A DNA stretch of 64,000 nucleotides from Paenibacillaceae bacterium GAS479 (GCA_900105225.1 LT629764.1:2869501-2933500); one strand, 5' to 3'; numbered from the stretch's first letter, positions 44,703 through 53,593 are shown. Made by a program: numbers and translations. Notes: generated from the letters alone by a model not told the origin.

Positions 44703-45422
44703 ATGATGGACGAGGATACAAGAAGGCGGCATGCGGAACGGATTCGCAATGAGCTATTGCCTGGTCTTGAGGTAATCAGTGAGAATAGCTGGAATCCGGT
44801 ACAGGTGCGTAAAATGCCGCCAGGCTGGAAGCTCCTCGGTTGCGGCAATTACGCAGCTGTATTCTCTTATCCAGGTGACAGCCGACTGGCCGTCAAGGTA
44901 TATGCGCCCGGTCGTGACGGCTGGGAAGCGGAACGTCAGGTATATCGCTTGCTTGGCGAACATCCGGGCTTTGGGCGCTGTTATGCTTCCGGTGACGATG
45001 GAGGAAAGCGCTGGATGCTTTTGAAACGGTTGCACGGCAAAACTCTCTATGATTGCCTGCTCGAAGGCGTTCGAATTCCAGAGCAGGTCATTGAAGATGT
45101 GGATGATGCGTTACGTTATGCGGTATCTCGGGGGCTGCGCCCTCACGACGTGCATGGCAAAAACGTCATGCTCAAGGACGGACGCGGCATGGTCATTGAT
45201 GTATCGGATTTTCTCAAGCTGGAAAGCTGTACAATGTGGTCGGATATGAAAAGGGCTTACTATGCTATCTACAAACCGCTGCTGAGCCGAAGCCCGTTCC
45301 CCGTTCCAGCATGGATGATGGACGGAATGCGTTCGGGCTATCGATGGACGCGAAAGCGCGGCAAAGAGCAAGCTAGCCGCGACTTGCCGGAGGATGCATC
45401 GGGGGACGGCATGTTGCCGTAA
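44703..45422 (+). CDS. Protein-kinase-like fold protein
   Basis: 239 residues, 22 bases after the glycosyltransferase, with GGAGAGGAGG before the ATG. LLGCGNYAAVFSYPGDSRLAVKVYAPGRDGWEAERQVY gives the nucleotide loop, the conserved lysine (AVKVY) and the helix-C Glu. RPHDVHGKNVMLKDGRGMVIDVSDF gives the catalytic loop (HDxHxxN) and the metal-binding Asp. The pattern is closer to small-molecule and lipopolysaccharide (WaaP/Kdo) kinases than to Ser/Thr kinases. Next to glycan genes, sugar phosphorylation is plausible but unproven. Confidence 0.72.
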   Translation: MMDEDTRRRHAERIRNELLPGLEVISENSWNPVQVRKMPPGWKLLGCGNYAAVFSYPGDSRLAVKVYAPGRDGWEAERQVYRLLGEHPGFGRCYASGDDGGKRWMLLKRLHGKTLYDCLLEGVRIPEQVIEDVDDALRYAVSRGLRPHDVHGKNVMLKDGRGMVIDVSDFLKLESCTMWSDMKRAYYAIYKPLLSRSPFPVPAWMMDGMRSGYRWTRKRGKEQASRDLPEDASGDGMLP

Positions 45423-45443
45423 TGTTTAAGTTTGAGGACTGCT

Positions 45444-46082
45444 TCAGCGAAGCAGCTGTCCAAGCCGTTTCAGCAGAAGAAGCAGCTCTGGATGAGGATA
45501 GGCGCCCGATAAGGCGTATTGGCCCTCAAAAATAAACAGGGGCACGCCATCCAGCCCGATTCGCCGACCGAGCTCGAGCTGGGCTTCCAGTTCGACTCGG
45601 CCGTCATCATGTTGCAGCCGTTCCAACAGCTCTTGTGCATTCCAGCCGGCTGCCGTACCGGCTTCTGTAATGATCGGCAGCTCGCCGATATTTTCGCCTT
45701 CTTCGAAGTAACGGCGGGACAGCTCGTCTGCAAATGCGGCTTGATCCTTTACTGGCGTGAGCAAAAGGGCCTGATGGGCCAAACGGGTAGAAGGAAGCCT
45801 AGCGATACGATCGAACCGGAATGTCAGTCCGAGCGCTTGTCCGTCCTGAGTTACATGGCGCAGCGTGCGCCGCAGCGCAGCCCGCCCGCCTAAGCGGGCA
45901 GCCATTGCGCTACGGAAAGGCAGACCTTCTGGCGGCACATCGGGATGCAGCAGGTATGGGCTGTAGCGTACGACGGCTTCTCTACCTGAAAGGGGCTGCC
46001 ACTCCCGAAGGGCGATCTCGAGATGTCTGCGTCCGATCCTGCACCAGGGACATAGAAGATCATGATAAACTTCGATCAGCAT
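45444..46082 (-). CDS. DsbA-family oxidoreductase (FrnE-like)
   Basis: 212 residues. The thioredoxin-fold active site is LLCPWCRIGRRHL (CPWC) at residues about 10-13, followed by the helical insertion and C-terminal GVPLFIFEGQYALSGA with the conserved cis-Pro region (DGVPLF). FrnE-type proteins are cytoplasmic dithiol isomerases involved in redox stress. The ATG at 46082 follows AAGGAGGCTGG; the frame is open to 46133 but lacks a ribosome site there. Confidence 0.9.
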   Translation of the reverse strand: MLIEVYHDLLCPWCRIGRRHLEIALREWQPLSGREAVVRYSPYLLHPDVPPEGLPFRSAMAARLGGRAALRRTLRHVTQDGQALGLTFRFDRIARLPSTRLAHQALLLTPVKDQAAFADELSRRYFEEGENIGELPIITEAGTAAGWNAQELLERLQHDDGRVELEAQLELGRRIGLDGVPLFIFEGQYALSGAYPHPELLLLLKRLGQLLR

Positions 46083-46254
46083 AATTCCAGCCTCCTTTCT
46101 TGGGCCATCGGCCGCAGCTCGTACTATCCGCAAGTTCCTGGCTCTTTTTCAGAACAATTGCTTCTCTCCGCCATCTGTTCGTTTCTCAGGCTCATTTTAT
46201 ATAGTATGAACGAAGCGAGCCCGAGCTTCAACGTCAGTACGCTCCTTGCAGCTC

Positions 46255-46281
46255 AAAAGGCCCTCCCATAGGAAGGGCCTG
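46255..46281 (-). terminator. Rho-independent terminator
   Basis: On the minus strand CAGGCCCTTCC/GGGAGGGCCTTTT. It closes the small membrane-protein gene at 46298-46564. Confidence 0.75.
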
Positions 46282-46297
46282 CCCCAGCTTAACTAGC

Positions 46298-46564
46298 TTA
46301 GCCGGTTTCCTCCTCATACGCAGCGAGCAGCTGCTTGCCGCGTTCAAGCTCATTACGCAGCACGAGCAATCGGATGCTGCCCTCCTCCTCATGGGTGCGT
46401 GATTTCACCCCATTATCCTTTAAGTAAGCCTGCAGCCGGTACACTTTATCGAGCTTGTTTTTGCTTTCGCTGCGCAGAAGCGCCCAGCGCTTGCTCGATT
46501 TTATTGCTCCAAACACAATCGCGCCTGCAGCGAGCACAATGATTGCTGCCCATACATACGTCAT
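46298..46564 (-). CDS. Small membrane-anchored protein, unknown
   Basis: 88 residues from ATG 46564, which follows GAGGTGGTG. One N-terminal membrane helix (YVWAAIIVLAAGAIVFGAI) and a charged cytoplasmic part ending in EERGKQLLAAYEEETG-like helix. The central LQAYLKDNGVKSRTHEEEGSIRLLV looks like a small alpha/beta domain. No family recognised; it has its own terminator. Confidence 0.7.
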   Translation of the reverse strand: MTYVWAAIIVLAAGAIVFGAIKSSKRWALLRSESKNKLDKVYRLQAYLKDNGVKSRTHEEEGSIRLLVLRNELERGKQLLAAYEEETG

Positions 46565-46666
46565 CCGAAGCACCACCTCTAGCGTTAGTTGGAGTCCATC
46601 ACGGTTATTCTATTCATGAAGGCGAGCCGTACATGACAACGGCTGTCACCAAATCGTCAAAAAGGC

Positions 46667-46699
46667 ATGGGCTCAATGCGACTTTTGCATTGAGCCCAT
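46667..46699. other. Perfect 13-bp hairpin of unassigned function
   Basis: ATGGGCTCAATGC and its exact complement around CGACTTTT-type loop. On the minus strand TTTTT follows three bases later, as in a terminator, but no minus-strand gene is visible upstream of it until far beyond the next plus-strand gene. It may be an orphan terminator or a leader structure of the secreted protein gene at 46862. Confidence 0.5.
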
Positions 46700-46861
46700 A
46701 TTGTTATTGTATAGATAAATTAATATTCCGATATAAGAGGTAAGGGGTAATGGGAGATCTAGGATATCGATTAAGGATTGGGGGAGGTGACGCAAATAAA
46801 ACATAAGTTTCTTGTGAAGGAAACGAATCAAAAATAAAGATAATGAAACGGAGTGTAAGTT

Positions 46862-49558
46862 ATGTTAATTCGTAAAGCTTTCATTTTTTGTCTTGCTTTT
46901 TTATTTTTACTGGGAAGTTACTCGTTTCAAGCACCAGTTGGGTTAGCGGCTGCGACGACAGGCCAGACGGGAGCTGTGAATATTCAGAAATTGATTAACG
47001 ATGCCATAGTAGCGAGTGCTGCAAACACAGGTTCGGATGGAGTTCCGAAACCTTCTACAGTTGTTATTCCCCCAGGCACATACAGATTGGCAAGCACGAT
47101 TTCAATTAAAAATGCTACAAATCTAACGATTATTGCCGACGGTGTGAACATCGTCATGACCAAGTTAACCCAGGCCTTCATTGTCTCGGACTGCACGAAT
47201 TTGACGGTGCAAGGACTGACACTTAATTATGATCCACTTCCTTTTACACAAGGGAAAGTTATTGCCATTGATCCAACTACGAAAGCAATCGACGTTAAAC
47301 TTGATGCAGGCTATCCAAGAAAGCCATATAGCAGAATCGAGGTTTATGATCCTGCAACTAAGTTTCAGAAAGCTGGTATTTCTCATTTGTGGGAATCAAA
47401 AGCGGTTATGGTAGATGGCACAGAGGACGTTGTTCGTGTTTCCAATGTTGGAGGCGGAATTGCAATCGGTGACTTGATTACTCTGTCCATGAATGGCGTT
47501 GCGCATGGCATTAACGTGGGTAACAGCATTGGCATGACATGGAGGAATGTAACGGTATACACAGCTCCAGGAGCCGGTTATACGGATGGTGGCGGTGTTG
47601 GGGGGACGCACTTGGATGGATTTCGTATTGTTCGCGGTCCCGTACCTCCAGGAGGGGTTGAAGCTCCTTTGTTGACAACGGTGTGGGATGGGATTGGATT
47701 CCGAAATTTTGCTGTCGGACCGACTGTTGAGAATTCAATCATTGAAAATGCCGGTGACGATTCGTTCAGCATTCAAACTCCAGGCCCTATTGGTGTATTA
47801 AAGGCGGAAGGCGATGCCATCTACATTGCGTTCAAGGACCCGACCCGAACGCTGCAAGCTGTTACACGGTTGCGCCAATTTAATGACGGACCCGAGGTAA
47901 AGATACTGAGCAGCACAAAGGTTGACTATAACAGCGTCGCGATAGATCCAGACCTTGCAGCGAAAATTATAGCAGCCGAAGGCACCGGGGATTTATGGGA
48001 TATTGCAGAAGATGCAGTATATCGCATACAGCTGGATCAACCTTCACCTTTTCAGGCAGGTCAATTTATTTTCACTCCCGATCGTATGTCAAGTGGGTTC
48101 GTTTTCCGCAATAATCAGATTACTAGCTCGTACCGGGGAATGCTTCTTAAAGCAAATGACGGACTGATCGAAAATAATATATTTCGCGGCAGTAACAAAG
48201 CTATTGTGATCACGCCAGAAGGGCAAAGCGATTCTCATGCGGGTATTTCCAATAATCTGACCATTCGCAATAACAGGATCATAAATACAGGAAATCAGTA
48301 TTTCTGGCCGGAAAGTGAACAAGCAGGTGCAATTGCTCTATCAGCTTCGAATGTTAAATCCCAGTTGGCTTTTGATAACATAACGATAGAAGGAAATACG
48401 TTCGACGGTGTAAGAGGACTTAACTTAAACATTAGTGATGCGAAGAATGTCAAAGTTAGCGGTAATACGTTTCTAAATACGCATAATGTGAGCAACGGCA
48501 GTAACGGTGCCCAGTGGGGCATTGATTCCTCAACGGTCATCTGGGTAAAAGATGCGGATAAGGTGAGCTTTAATAATAATCAGATTAATAAAATGGGCCC
48601 TTATTCAACCGAGCCGATTAAGATTATGTCGGGTACAAGCAATATAACAGGAGCTCAAGGCGGCGTACAGGTCGTGAGTCCGGATGAAAGAGTCAGCTAC
48701 TCCATCAAAAATCGAAATAGCGGCAAGGCTCTGGGCATCAAAGAAAACGCTGCGGAAGATGGTTCAAACGTGGAGCAGCGCGCTTATACGGGTGCAGTTA
48801 GTCAAGCTTGGCAATTTGTTGATGATGGTAATGGCTACTATAAAATTAAAAATATAAACAGCGGCAAGTTTATGGGGATTTCAGCTGCTTCGATGGCGGA
48901 TGGTGCGAAAAATATACTATGGTCAGACAATAGAGCGAGCAATCAGTTATGGCAATTGGTTTATGTTGGAGACGGCTTTTATCAAATTAAAAATAAGCAA
49001 AGCGGGAAGTTGCTGGGCATGTCTGGCGGCTCCACGGCAGATGGTGCGTTGAGCATTCAATGGTCGGCATCGGGTTCAACGAATCAGAACTGGAGTCTCT
49101 CCATCTTCGTACCATTTGACATCACTAAAACCTATTCGATTATGAATCAAAACAGTGAGAAGGCACTCGGTGCTGTTAATAATTCCACGGAGTCCGGCGC
49201 TAATATTGAACAGCGAACCTATGCAGGCATGCCCGGACAAACGTGGAAGTTTGTAGATACGGGCGATGGCTACTGCAAGATCATAAATGTAAACAGCGGC
49301 AAATTCCTGGACATCGCATCTTCTTCAAAAGATGATGGTGGGCAAACCATTCAATGGAATGAAACCGGGGGTATGAGTCAGCAGTGGGAGCTAGTCGAAA
49401 CGGATGGCGAATATTTTAAAATTAAGAATCGGAATAGCGGGAAAATGCTTGGTATGACTGGACGAAGTTTAGCCGACGGCGTTTTGAGCTTACAATGGGC
49501 TGCGAGCGATTCTTTGAGTCAAAACTGGCGTTTGAGCATAGTAGCGCCGAATCAATAA
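46862..49558 (+). CDS. Secreted right-handed beta-helix protein with two ricin-type lectin domains
   Basis: 898 residues. Signal peptide: FIFCLAFLFLLGSYSF, cleaved near VGLAAAT. Residues about 40-600 form a parallel beta-helix of the polysaccharide lyase / glycoside hydrolase type: it opens with a pectate-lyase-like STVVIPPGTYRLASTISI and later has VENSIIENAGDDSFSIQTP and many N-rich turns (ITIEGNTFDGV). Residues about 615-895 are two beta-trefoils with six QxW motifs (QAW, QLW, QNW, then QTW, QQW, QNW), i.e. CBM13/RICIN modules that bind sugars. The substrate cannot be read from sequence; a plant or bacterial polysaccharide is likely. CGGAGTG precedes the ATG. Confidence 0.85.
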   Translation: MLIRKAFIFCLAFLFLLGSYSFQAPVGLAAATTGQTGAVNIQKLINDAIVASAANTGSDGVPKPSTVVIPPGTYRLASTISIKNATNLTIIADGVNIVMTKLTQAFIVSDCTNLTVQGLTLNYDPLPFTQGKVIAIDPTTKAIDVKLDAGYPRKPYSRIEVYDPATKFQKAGISHLWESKAVMVDGTEDVVRVSNVGGGIAIGDLITLSMNGVAHGINVGNSIGMTWRNVTVYTAPGAGYTDGGGVGGTHLDGFRIVRGPVPPGGVEAPLLTTVWDGIGFRNFAVGPTVENSIIENAGDDSFSIQTPGPIGVLKAEGDAIYIAFKDPTRTLQAVTRLRQFNDGPEVKILSSTKVDYNSVAIDPDLAAKIIAAEGTGDLWDIAEDAVYRIQLDQPSPFQAGQFIFTPDRMSSGFVFRNNQITSSYRGMLLKANDGLIENNIFRGSNKAIVITPEGQSDSHAGISNNLTIRNNRIINTGNQYFWPESEQAGAIALSASNVKSQLAFDNITIEGNTFDGVRGLNLNISDAKNVKVSGNTFLNTHNVSNGSNGAQWGIDSSTVIWVKDADKVSFNNNQINKMGPYSTEPIKIMSGTSNITGAQGGVQVVSPDERVSYSIKNRNSGKALGIKENAAEDGSNVEQRAYTGAVSQAWQFVDDGNGYYKIKNINSGKFMGISAASMADGAKNILWSDNRASNQLWQLVYVGDGFYQIKNKQSGKLLGMSGGSTADGALSIQWSASGSTNQNWSLSIFVPFDITKTYSIMNQNSEKALGAVNNSTESGANIEQRTYAGMPGQTWKFVDTGDGYCKIINVNSGKFLDIASSSKDDGGQTIQWNETGGMSQQWELVETDGEYFKIKNRNSGKMLGMTGRSLADGVLSLQWAASDSLSQNWRLSIVAPNQ

Positions 49559-49678
49559 ACAAGCGGGATAGTTCTTGAAAACTGTGCGCAAAGAGCTTTA
49601 GCCGGCCTCATTTGTTTGACTCTCTCTACTGGTGGTAAAATAATAGGGATATAAATGATAGACGGAGGCGATCGTTGC

Positions 49679-50515
49679 ATGGCGATTCAACTTAAAGGGC
49701 TGAACGATGTCGTTGAGCTTAATAACGGAGTACCTATGCCGAGATTCGGTCTTGGCGTCTGGAAAGTAACGGAAGAGGGACAAGTGGAGCAAGCCGTGCA
49801 GAGCGCTATCAAAGCTGGCTACCGCAGCATCGATACAGCCAAAATCTATGGAAACGAAGAAGGCGTAGGACAGGGGATTCGGGATAGCGGCGTTTCTCGC
49901 GACGAACTGTTCATTACGACGAAGGTATGGAATGCTGATTTGGGTTATGAGAGCACGCTTCAGGCATTCCAAACAAGCCTGGACAAGCTCGGACTCCAGC
50001 AGTTGGATCTCTATCTTATTCATTGGCCGGTAGAAGGCAAAATCAAAGACGCATGGCGCGCAATGGAAAAGCTGTACAAGGACGGAAAAGTCCGTGCGAT
50101 CGGCGTGTGCAACTTCCATATTCACCATCTGGAAGATCTGATGAAGGATGCAGAGATCAAACCAATGCTTAATCAGGTGGAATGCCACCCGCTGCTGAGT
50201 CAAGTAGAGCTGCGTGAATTCTGTCAGAGTCATGACATCGTAGTGGAAGCGTGGAGCCCGCTCATGCAAGGTAATCTGGATTTGCCGGAGCTAACCGAGC
50301 TTGCGAAGAAGCATGGCAAAACGCCAGCGCAAATCGTACTTCGCTGGGATCTGCAGCATGGTATCGTCACGATTCCAAAATCGACGCACGAAAACCGCAT
50401 TATCGAGAACGCGAATGTATACGACTTCGAGCTGTCGCAAGAAGACATGGCGCTGATCGATGGTATCAACCAAAACAAACGTTTTGGGCCGGACCCGGAC
50501 AACTTCGACTTCTAA
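49679..50515 (+). CDS. Aldo/keto reductase
   Basis: 278 residues, normal. The catalytic tetrad is visible: Asp in SIDTAKIYGNE with its Tyr, Lys in ITTKVWN and His in LIHWPV. The NADPH region IPKSTHENRIIENANVYDF is typical of the YvgN/YtbE group of 2,5-diketogluconate-reductase-like enzymes, which detoxify glyoxals. GGAGGCGATCG precedes ATG 49679; the frame extends to 49655 without a better site. Confidence 0.93.
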   Translation: MAIQLKGLNDVVELNNGVPMPRFGLGVWKVTEEGQVEQAVQSAIKAGYRSIDTAKIYGNEEGVGQGIRDSGVSRDELFITTKVWNADLGYESTLQAFQTSLDKLGLQQLDLYLIHWPVEGKIKDAWRAMEKLYKDGKVRAIGVCNFHIHHLEDLMKDAEIKPMLNQVECHPLLSQVELREFCQSHDIVVEAWSPLMQGNLDLPELTELAKKHGKTPAQIVLRWDLQHGIVTIPKSTHENRIIENANVYDFELSQEDMALIDGINQNKRFGPDPDNFDF

Positions 50516-50616
50516 AGACTGGTTAACAGCGATTAGAAGGCCGAATTTTGGCGGAGCGGGTGTCATCACATAAATGCTGCCAAAAAGGAGCAGACTAAAC
50601 CGATAGGGAGGGCCTA

Positions 50617-50650
50617 TTGACATTCCTAACTGTAATCGGTATGATTACAG
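50617..50650 (+). promoter_or_regulatory. Sigma-A promoter with embedded palindromic operator for the Rrf2 gene
   Basis: TTGACA (50617-50622), exactly 17 bases, then TATGAT (50640-50645). A perfect palindrome CTGTAATC-N5-GATTACAG (50630-50650) covers the -10 and part of the spacer, ideal for repression by the product of the gene starting 25 bases downstream. Confidence 0.8.
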
Positions 50651-50674
50651 TACGAAACGGGGTGGCCGTCTCGC

Positions 50675-51100
50675 ATGAACAGTGAATTTACGATTGCCGT
50701 CCACAGCTTGGTGTATCTGGCTTATGTGCCAGAGCGCAGCGCCTCTAGCGAGGCGATTGCGGAGAATGTGTGCACGAACCCGGCAAGAGTCCGCAAAGTG
50801 ATGGGCTACCTGAAGCGCAGCGGTTACGTTGCAACGAGGGAGGGCTCCGGTGGAGGTTATCGCCTTACGGCTGAGCCTGCCAATGTCACATTGAAGGACA
50901 TCTACGAGACCATTGCAAGAGGCTCGCTCATGCCCAACTGGTGCTCAGGCGATCCCGATTGCGAATGCGTTGTCGGCTCCAATATGCAGGAAGTAATGAA
51001 CGGCATTTTCTGCGGGGCTGAGCAGCGCTTGGAGGAATACTTCGAGGGCTTGACGATTGCCAGTGTGCTTAGCCGCATTCACCGCTGCGATACCTGCTGA
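50675..51100 (+). CDS. Rrf2-family transcription regulator
   Basis: 141 residues. N-terminal winged helix (FTIAVHSLVYLAY, RVRKVMGYLKRSGYVATREGSGGGYRLTAEP) and a C-terminal part with several cysteines: NWCSGDPDCECVVG, IFCGAE and a final CDTC. Rrf2 proteins with cysteine clusters (IscR, NsrR) sense redox or NO through Fe-S clusters, while CymR types do not; the C-rich segment suggests thiol or metal sensing. Its promoter carries a perfect palindrome, so autoregulation is likely. Thioredoxin follows after 69 bases. Confidence 0.88.
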   Translation: MNSEFTIAVHSLVYLAYVPERSASSEAIAENVCTNPARVRKVMGYLKRSGYVATREGSGGGYRLTAEPANVTLKDIYETIARGSLMPNWCSGDPDCECVVGSNMQEVMNGIFCGAEQRLEEYFEGLTIASVLSRIHRCDTC

Positions 51101-51169
51101 GAGACGGGAACACGGGATTTCAGGCAACAGGCTTGATTTTACCTATATATCCAGAGAGGATGATTCAAC

Positions 51170-51481
51170 ATGGCAGTAGCACTTACTAAAGAAAACTTTA
51201 ACGAGAGCGTACAAAGCGGCGTATCTCTGGTCGACTTCTGGGCACCTTGGTGCGGCCCTTGCAAAATGCAGCTTCCAATCGTGGAGGAGCTGAGCACGGA
51301 GCTGGCAGGAACAGCTACGATCGCTAAAATCAACGTTGACGAGCAGCCTGAACTGGCGTCCCAATTCGGCGTTATGAGCATCCCAACGCTGATCCTCTTC
51401 AAAGACGGACAGCCTGTGGACAAAATGGTCGGCCTGCAAAGCAAGGACGCCCTGAAAAACAAAATCCAAGGTCAACTGTAA
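51170..51481 (+). CDS. trxA: Thioredoxin
   Basis: 103 residues. The active site FWAPWCGPCKMQLP and the cis-proline MSIPTLILFKDGQ are typical. Reduces protein disulphides in the cytoplasm and could feed the Gpx-type peroxidase at 16.3 kb. GAGAGGATG precedes the ATG. It lies downstream of the Rrf2 regulator and probably shares its promoter. Whether it is the only thioredoxin in the genome is unknown. Confidence 0.95.
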   Translation: MAVALTKENFNESVQSGVSLVDFWAPWCGPCKMQLPIVEELSTELAGTATIAKINVDEQPELASQFGVMSIPTLILFKDGQPVDKMVGLQSKDALKNKIQGQL

Positions 51482-51570
51482 AAAAGCCTTTGGGTTAATA
51501 GCTGACTGCGGCATAAGCCTATTGCGACGGCTCCAGCCGAGCTCTAGGCGGTTTTGACCGCTCGAAGCAA

Positions 51571-51614
51571 GAACCCCCGCTCTACGCCATCAGGCGAGAA
51601 GCGGGGGTTTTTTT
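51571..51614. terminator. Terminator between trxA and the amidohydrolase gene
   Basis: Stem AACCCCCGCT/AGCGGGGGTT with inner CGCC/GGCG and T7 on the plus strand; located between converging genes, 13 bases beyond the amidohydrolase stop. Confidence 0.85.
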
Positions 51615-51626
51615 ACGCTTTTGTTT

Positions 51627-52970
51627 CTAAGCCTGGATTGGGCTGCGCTTCAGGAGCCGCTTAATGGCCCGATCAGCCTCCATCAGCGTAATATCTTTAT
51701 CAACTGTGAGCATGACGCCGCGATCCATCAGAATGCGTCCGTCAGCAATAGTCGTTTCCACATCGCCCCGTGTGGCGGAATAAACGATGCGGGAAATCGG
51801 ATCAACGTCGAACGAAGGGAAGGTATGGAACTGGTTCAGGTTCAAGATGGCTAGATCTGCCCTTTTGCCGACTTCGAGGCTGCCGATCTCTTGTTCCATA
51901 CCGACCGCTCTCGCACCGCCGATCGTCGCCATACGGAAGACGCTGCGGGCGTTCATTGCCGTAGGCCCATGCTGCGGCTTATGGATAAGCGCGGCCAGGC
52001 GCATCTCATTGAACATATCCAGGTTGTTGTTGCATGGCGCTCCGTCCGCACCGAGGCTGACGCTAATACTCGTGTCCAGCATCTCTGGCACGTCCGCAAT
52101 GCCTGAAGCGAGCTTCAGGTTGGAGCCCGGGCAATGGCTCACATGTACGCCGCGCTCACGGATGATCCGCTTCTCGTTGTCATTGAGCCAGATGCAATGC
52201 GCCAGAATGAGTCGATCTGTGGCCAGGCCGATATGATCGAGATATTCAATATTGCGCATGCCGGTCATCTGCTCTACAAGCTCAATCTCACCTTGGTTTT
52301 CCGAGGCGTGAGTATGGACGTTGACGTTGTACTGGGCGGAGAGGCGAGCAACCTCGCGCAACAGCTCGTCGGTGCAGCTAATAACAAAGCGCGGCGAAAA
52401 GGCATAGCGGATGCGTCCATTATCATGTCCATGCCATTTCTCAAGCAAATCGACGCTCTCCTGCAGGGAAACGTTTGTTTCCTCCTGCAGCGGCAGTGGA
52501 ATGTCGCCGCCTTTGCGGTCCATCATAACTTTGCCAGAGATGGCGCGGATACCGCTTTTTGCGATCGCTTGGAACGCCGAATCGGTGTGATGAACCGTTT
52601 CCATATCAACGATGGTCGTCGTCCCGCTTTGCAGCAGCTCCCCGATACCGAGCATAGCCGAGTAATAAAGCGACTCCTCATCATGCGCCGCCTCGAGAGG
52701 CCAGATCCGTTTACGCAGCCAGTCCAGCAGCTCCAGATCGTCGCCTTTGCCGCGGAACAGCGTCTGACATAAATGGATATGCGTTTGGATAAAGCCTGGA
52801 ATGACCGTCCGGCCGGTAGCGTCGATGACGCGATCTACGCCGGTTGCATCCAGGTTGTGGCCGATCGCCTCGATGCGGTCATCCTTGATCAAAAGATCAC
52901 CTTGGATGATCTCCTCGAGTGCATTCATCGTCACGATCTGAGCGTTACGGACCAGAATCGTATGGGACAT
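51627..52970 (-). CDS. Amidohydrolase, TrzA/5'-deoxyadenosine deaminase family
   Basis: 447 residues. A COG0402 metal-dependent deaminase: metal ligands THIHLCQ, HTHASEN and HCIWL, and the catalytic Asp in SLGADGAPCNNNLDMF. This group deaminates 5'-deoxyadenosine, S-adenosylhomocysteine, methylthioadenosine or, in some members, guanine-type bases. A purine riboswitch in the leader argues for a role in purine salvage or catabolism. ATG 52970 follows GAAGGAGTGGG; the GTG at 52982 overlaps the ribosome site and is less likely. Confidence 0.88.
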   Translation of the reverse strand: MSHTILVRNAQIVTMNALEEIIQGDLLIKDDRIEAIGHNLDATGVDRVIDATGRTVIPGFIQTHIHLCQTLFRGKGDDLELLDWLRKRIWPLEAAHDEESLYYSAMLGIGELLQSGTTTIVDMETVHHTDSAFQAIAKSGIRAISGKVMMDRKGGDIPLPLQEETNVSLQESVDLLEKWHGHDNGRIRYAFSPRFVISCTDELLREVARLSAQYNVNVHTHASENQGEIELVEQMTGMRNIEYLDHIGLATDRLILAHCIWLNDNEKRIIRERGVHVSHCPGSNLKLASGIADVPEMLDTSISVSLGADGAPCNNNLDMFNEMRLAALIHKPQHGPTAMNARSVFRMATIGGARAVGMEQEIGSLEVGKRADLAILNLNQFHTFPSFDVDPISRIVYSATRGDVETTIADGRILMDRGVMLTVDKDITLMEADRAIKRLLKRSPIQA

Positions 52971-52991
52971 TGTGTTACCCACTCCTTCAGA

Positions 52992-53096
52992 AAATAAAAA
53001 TAGCCGCGAAAATACGCCTGAGGCCTATTTTTCGTAGCTAGAAATTTACGGTTTCCGGTAGAGACCCTGAACCCTATTGCTCAGGATATACGAAAG
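52992..53096 (-). promoter_or_regulatory. Purine riboswitch (guanine type) with intrinsic terminator
   Basis: Read on the minus strand from 53096: P1 arm TTTCGTA, P2 CCTGA/TCAGG, the invariant TCTCTACC, P3 GGAAA-CCGTAAA-TTTCT, then the closing P1 arm TACGAAA. The specificity position before P1 (equivalent to base 74) is C, which means guanine/hypoxanthine rather than adenine. The next bases form AAAAATAG.CC/GG.CTATTTTT followed by TATTTT, a terminator that overlaps the 3' arm of P1. The gene should therefore be off when ligand is bound. The amidohydrolase ATG follows 20 bases later. Small deviations from consensus occur at the P3 base. Confidence 0.85.
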
Positions 53097-53276
53097 ATGC
53101 GAATTTATGCGGTTGTGACACCAGAATACTTCAGCTTGCTTCCCGCTGTCAACGGAGATACAAGTTTACTTCGATTGTCATGCGAGCTCAAGATTGCGTC
53201 CTTGGCATCGCGTCAGACCACTCTGATCCGGTTAAAGATAAACAACTACATCTTGCAGCGCCAAGGGGGAACCGTT

Positions 53277-53438
53277 ATGCCATTTCTGGCTGTCCTGCTC
53301 ATTATTATCGGTCTTTTCTTCGGAATATCCGGCATTTTCGACTTCATTGTGGGCTCGCTCAAGCTCGTTTTCTATTTCTTCGCGATCTTGTTTCTCGGCG
53401 GCGGCATCATGGTGCTGTTCCGCAAAATCAAAAGCTAA
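53277..53438 (+). CDS. Small two-helix membrane protein
   Basis: 53 residues, two hydrophobic helices (PFLAVLLIIIGLFFGISGIF and LVFYFFAILFLGGGIMVLF) and a basic end RKIKS. CAAGGGGGAA precedes the ATG at 53277 with good spacing, which is why it is preferred to the longer open frame from 53097 that would begin in another reading context. No function recognised. Confidence 0.65.
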   Translation: MPFLAVLLIIIGLFFGISGIFDFIVGSLKLVFYFFAILFLGGGIMVLFRKIKS

Positions 53439-53593
53439 AAACGCTTAGTTACAGTACTTCGGATAGGCTGTTTTCCTTCTGCTATTAGAGCGGAGGGAAA
53501 GCGGTCTCTTTTTCTATTGGCATGTCTATCCAGCCTCTTTGCCGAGTGATAGAATACTTGGTGAGAATGATAAATTGAGAGGAGCCGATGGGG

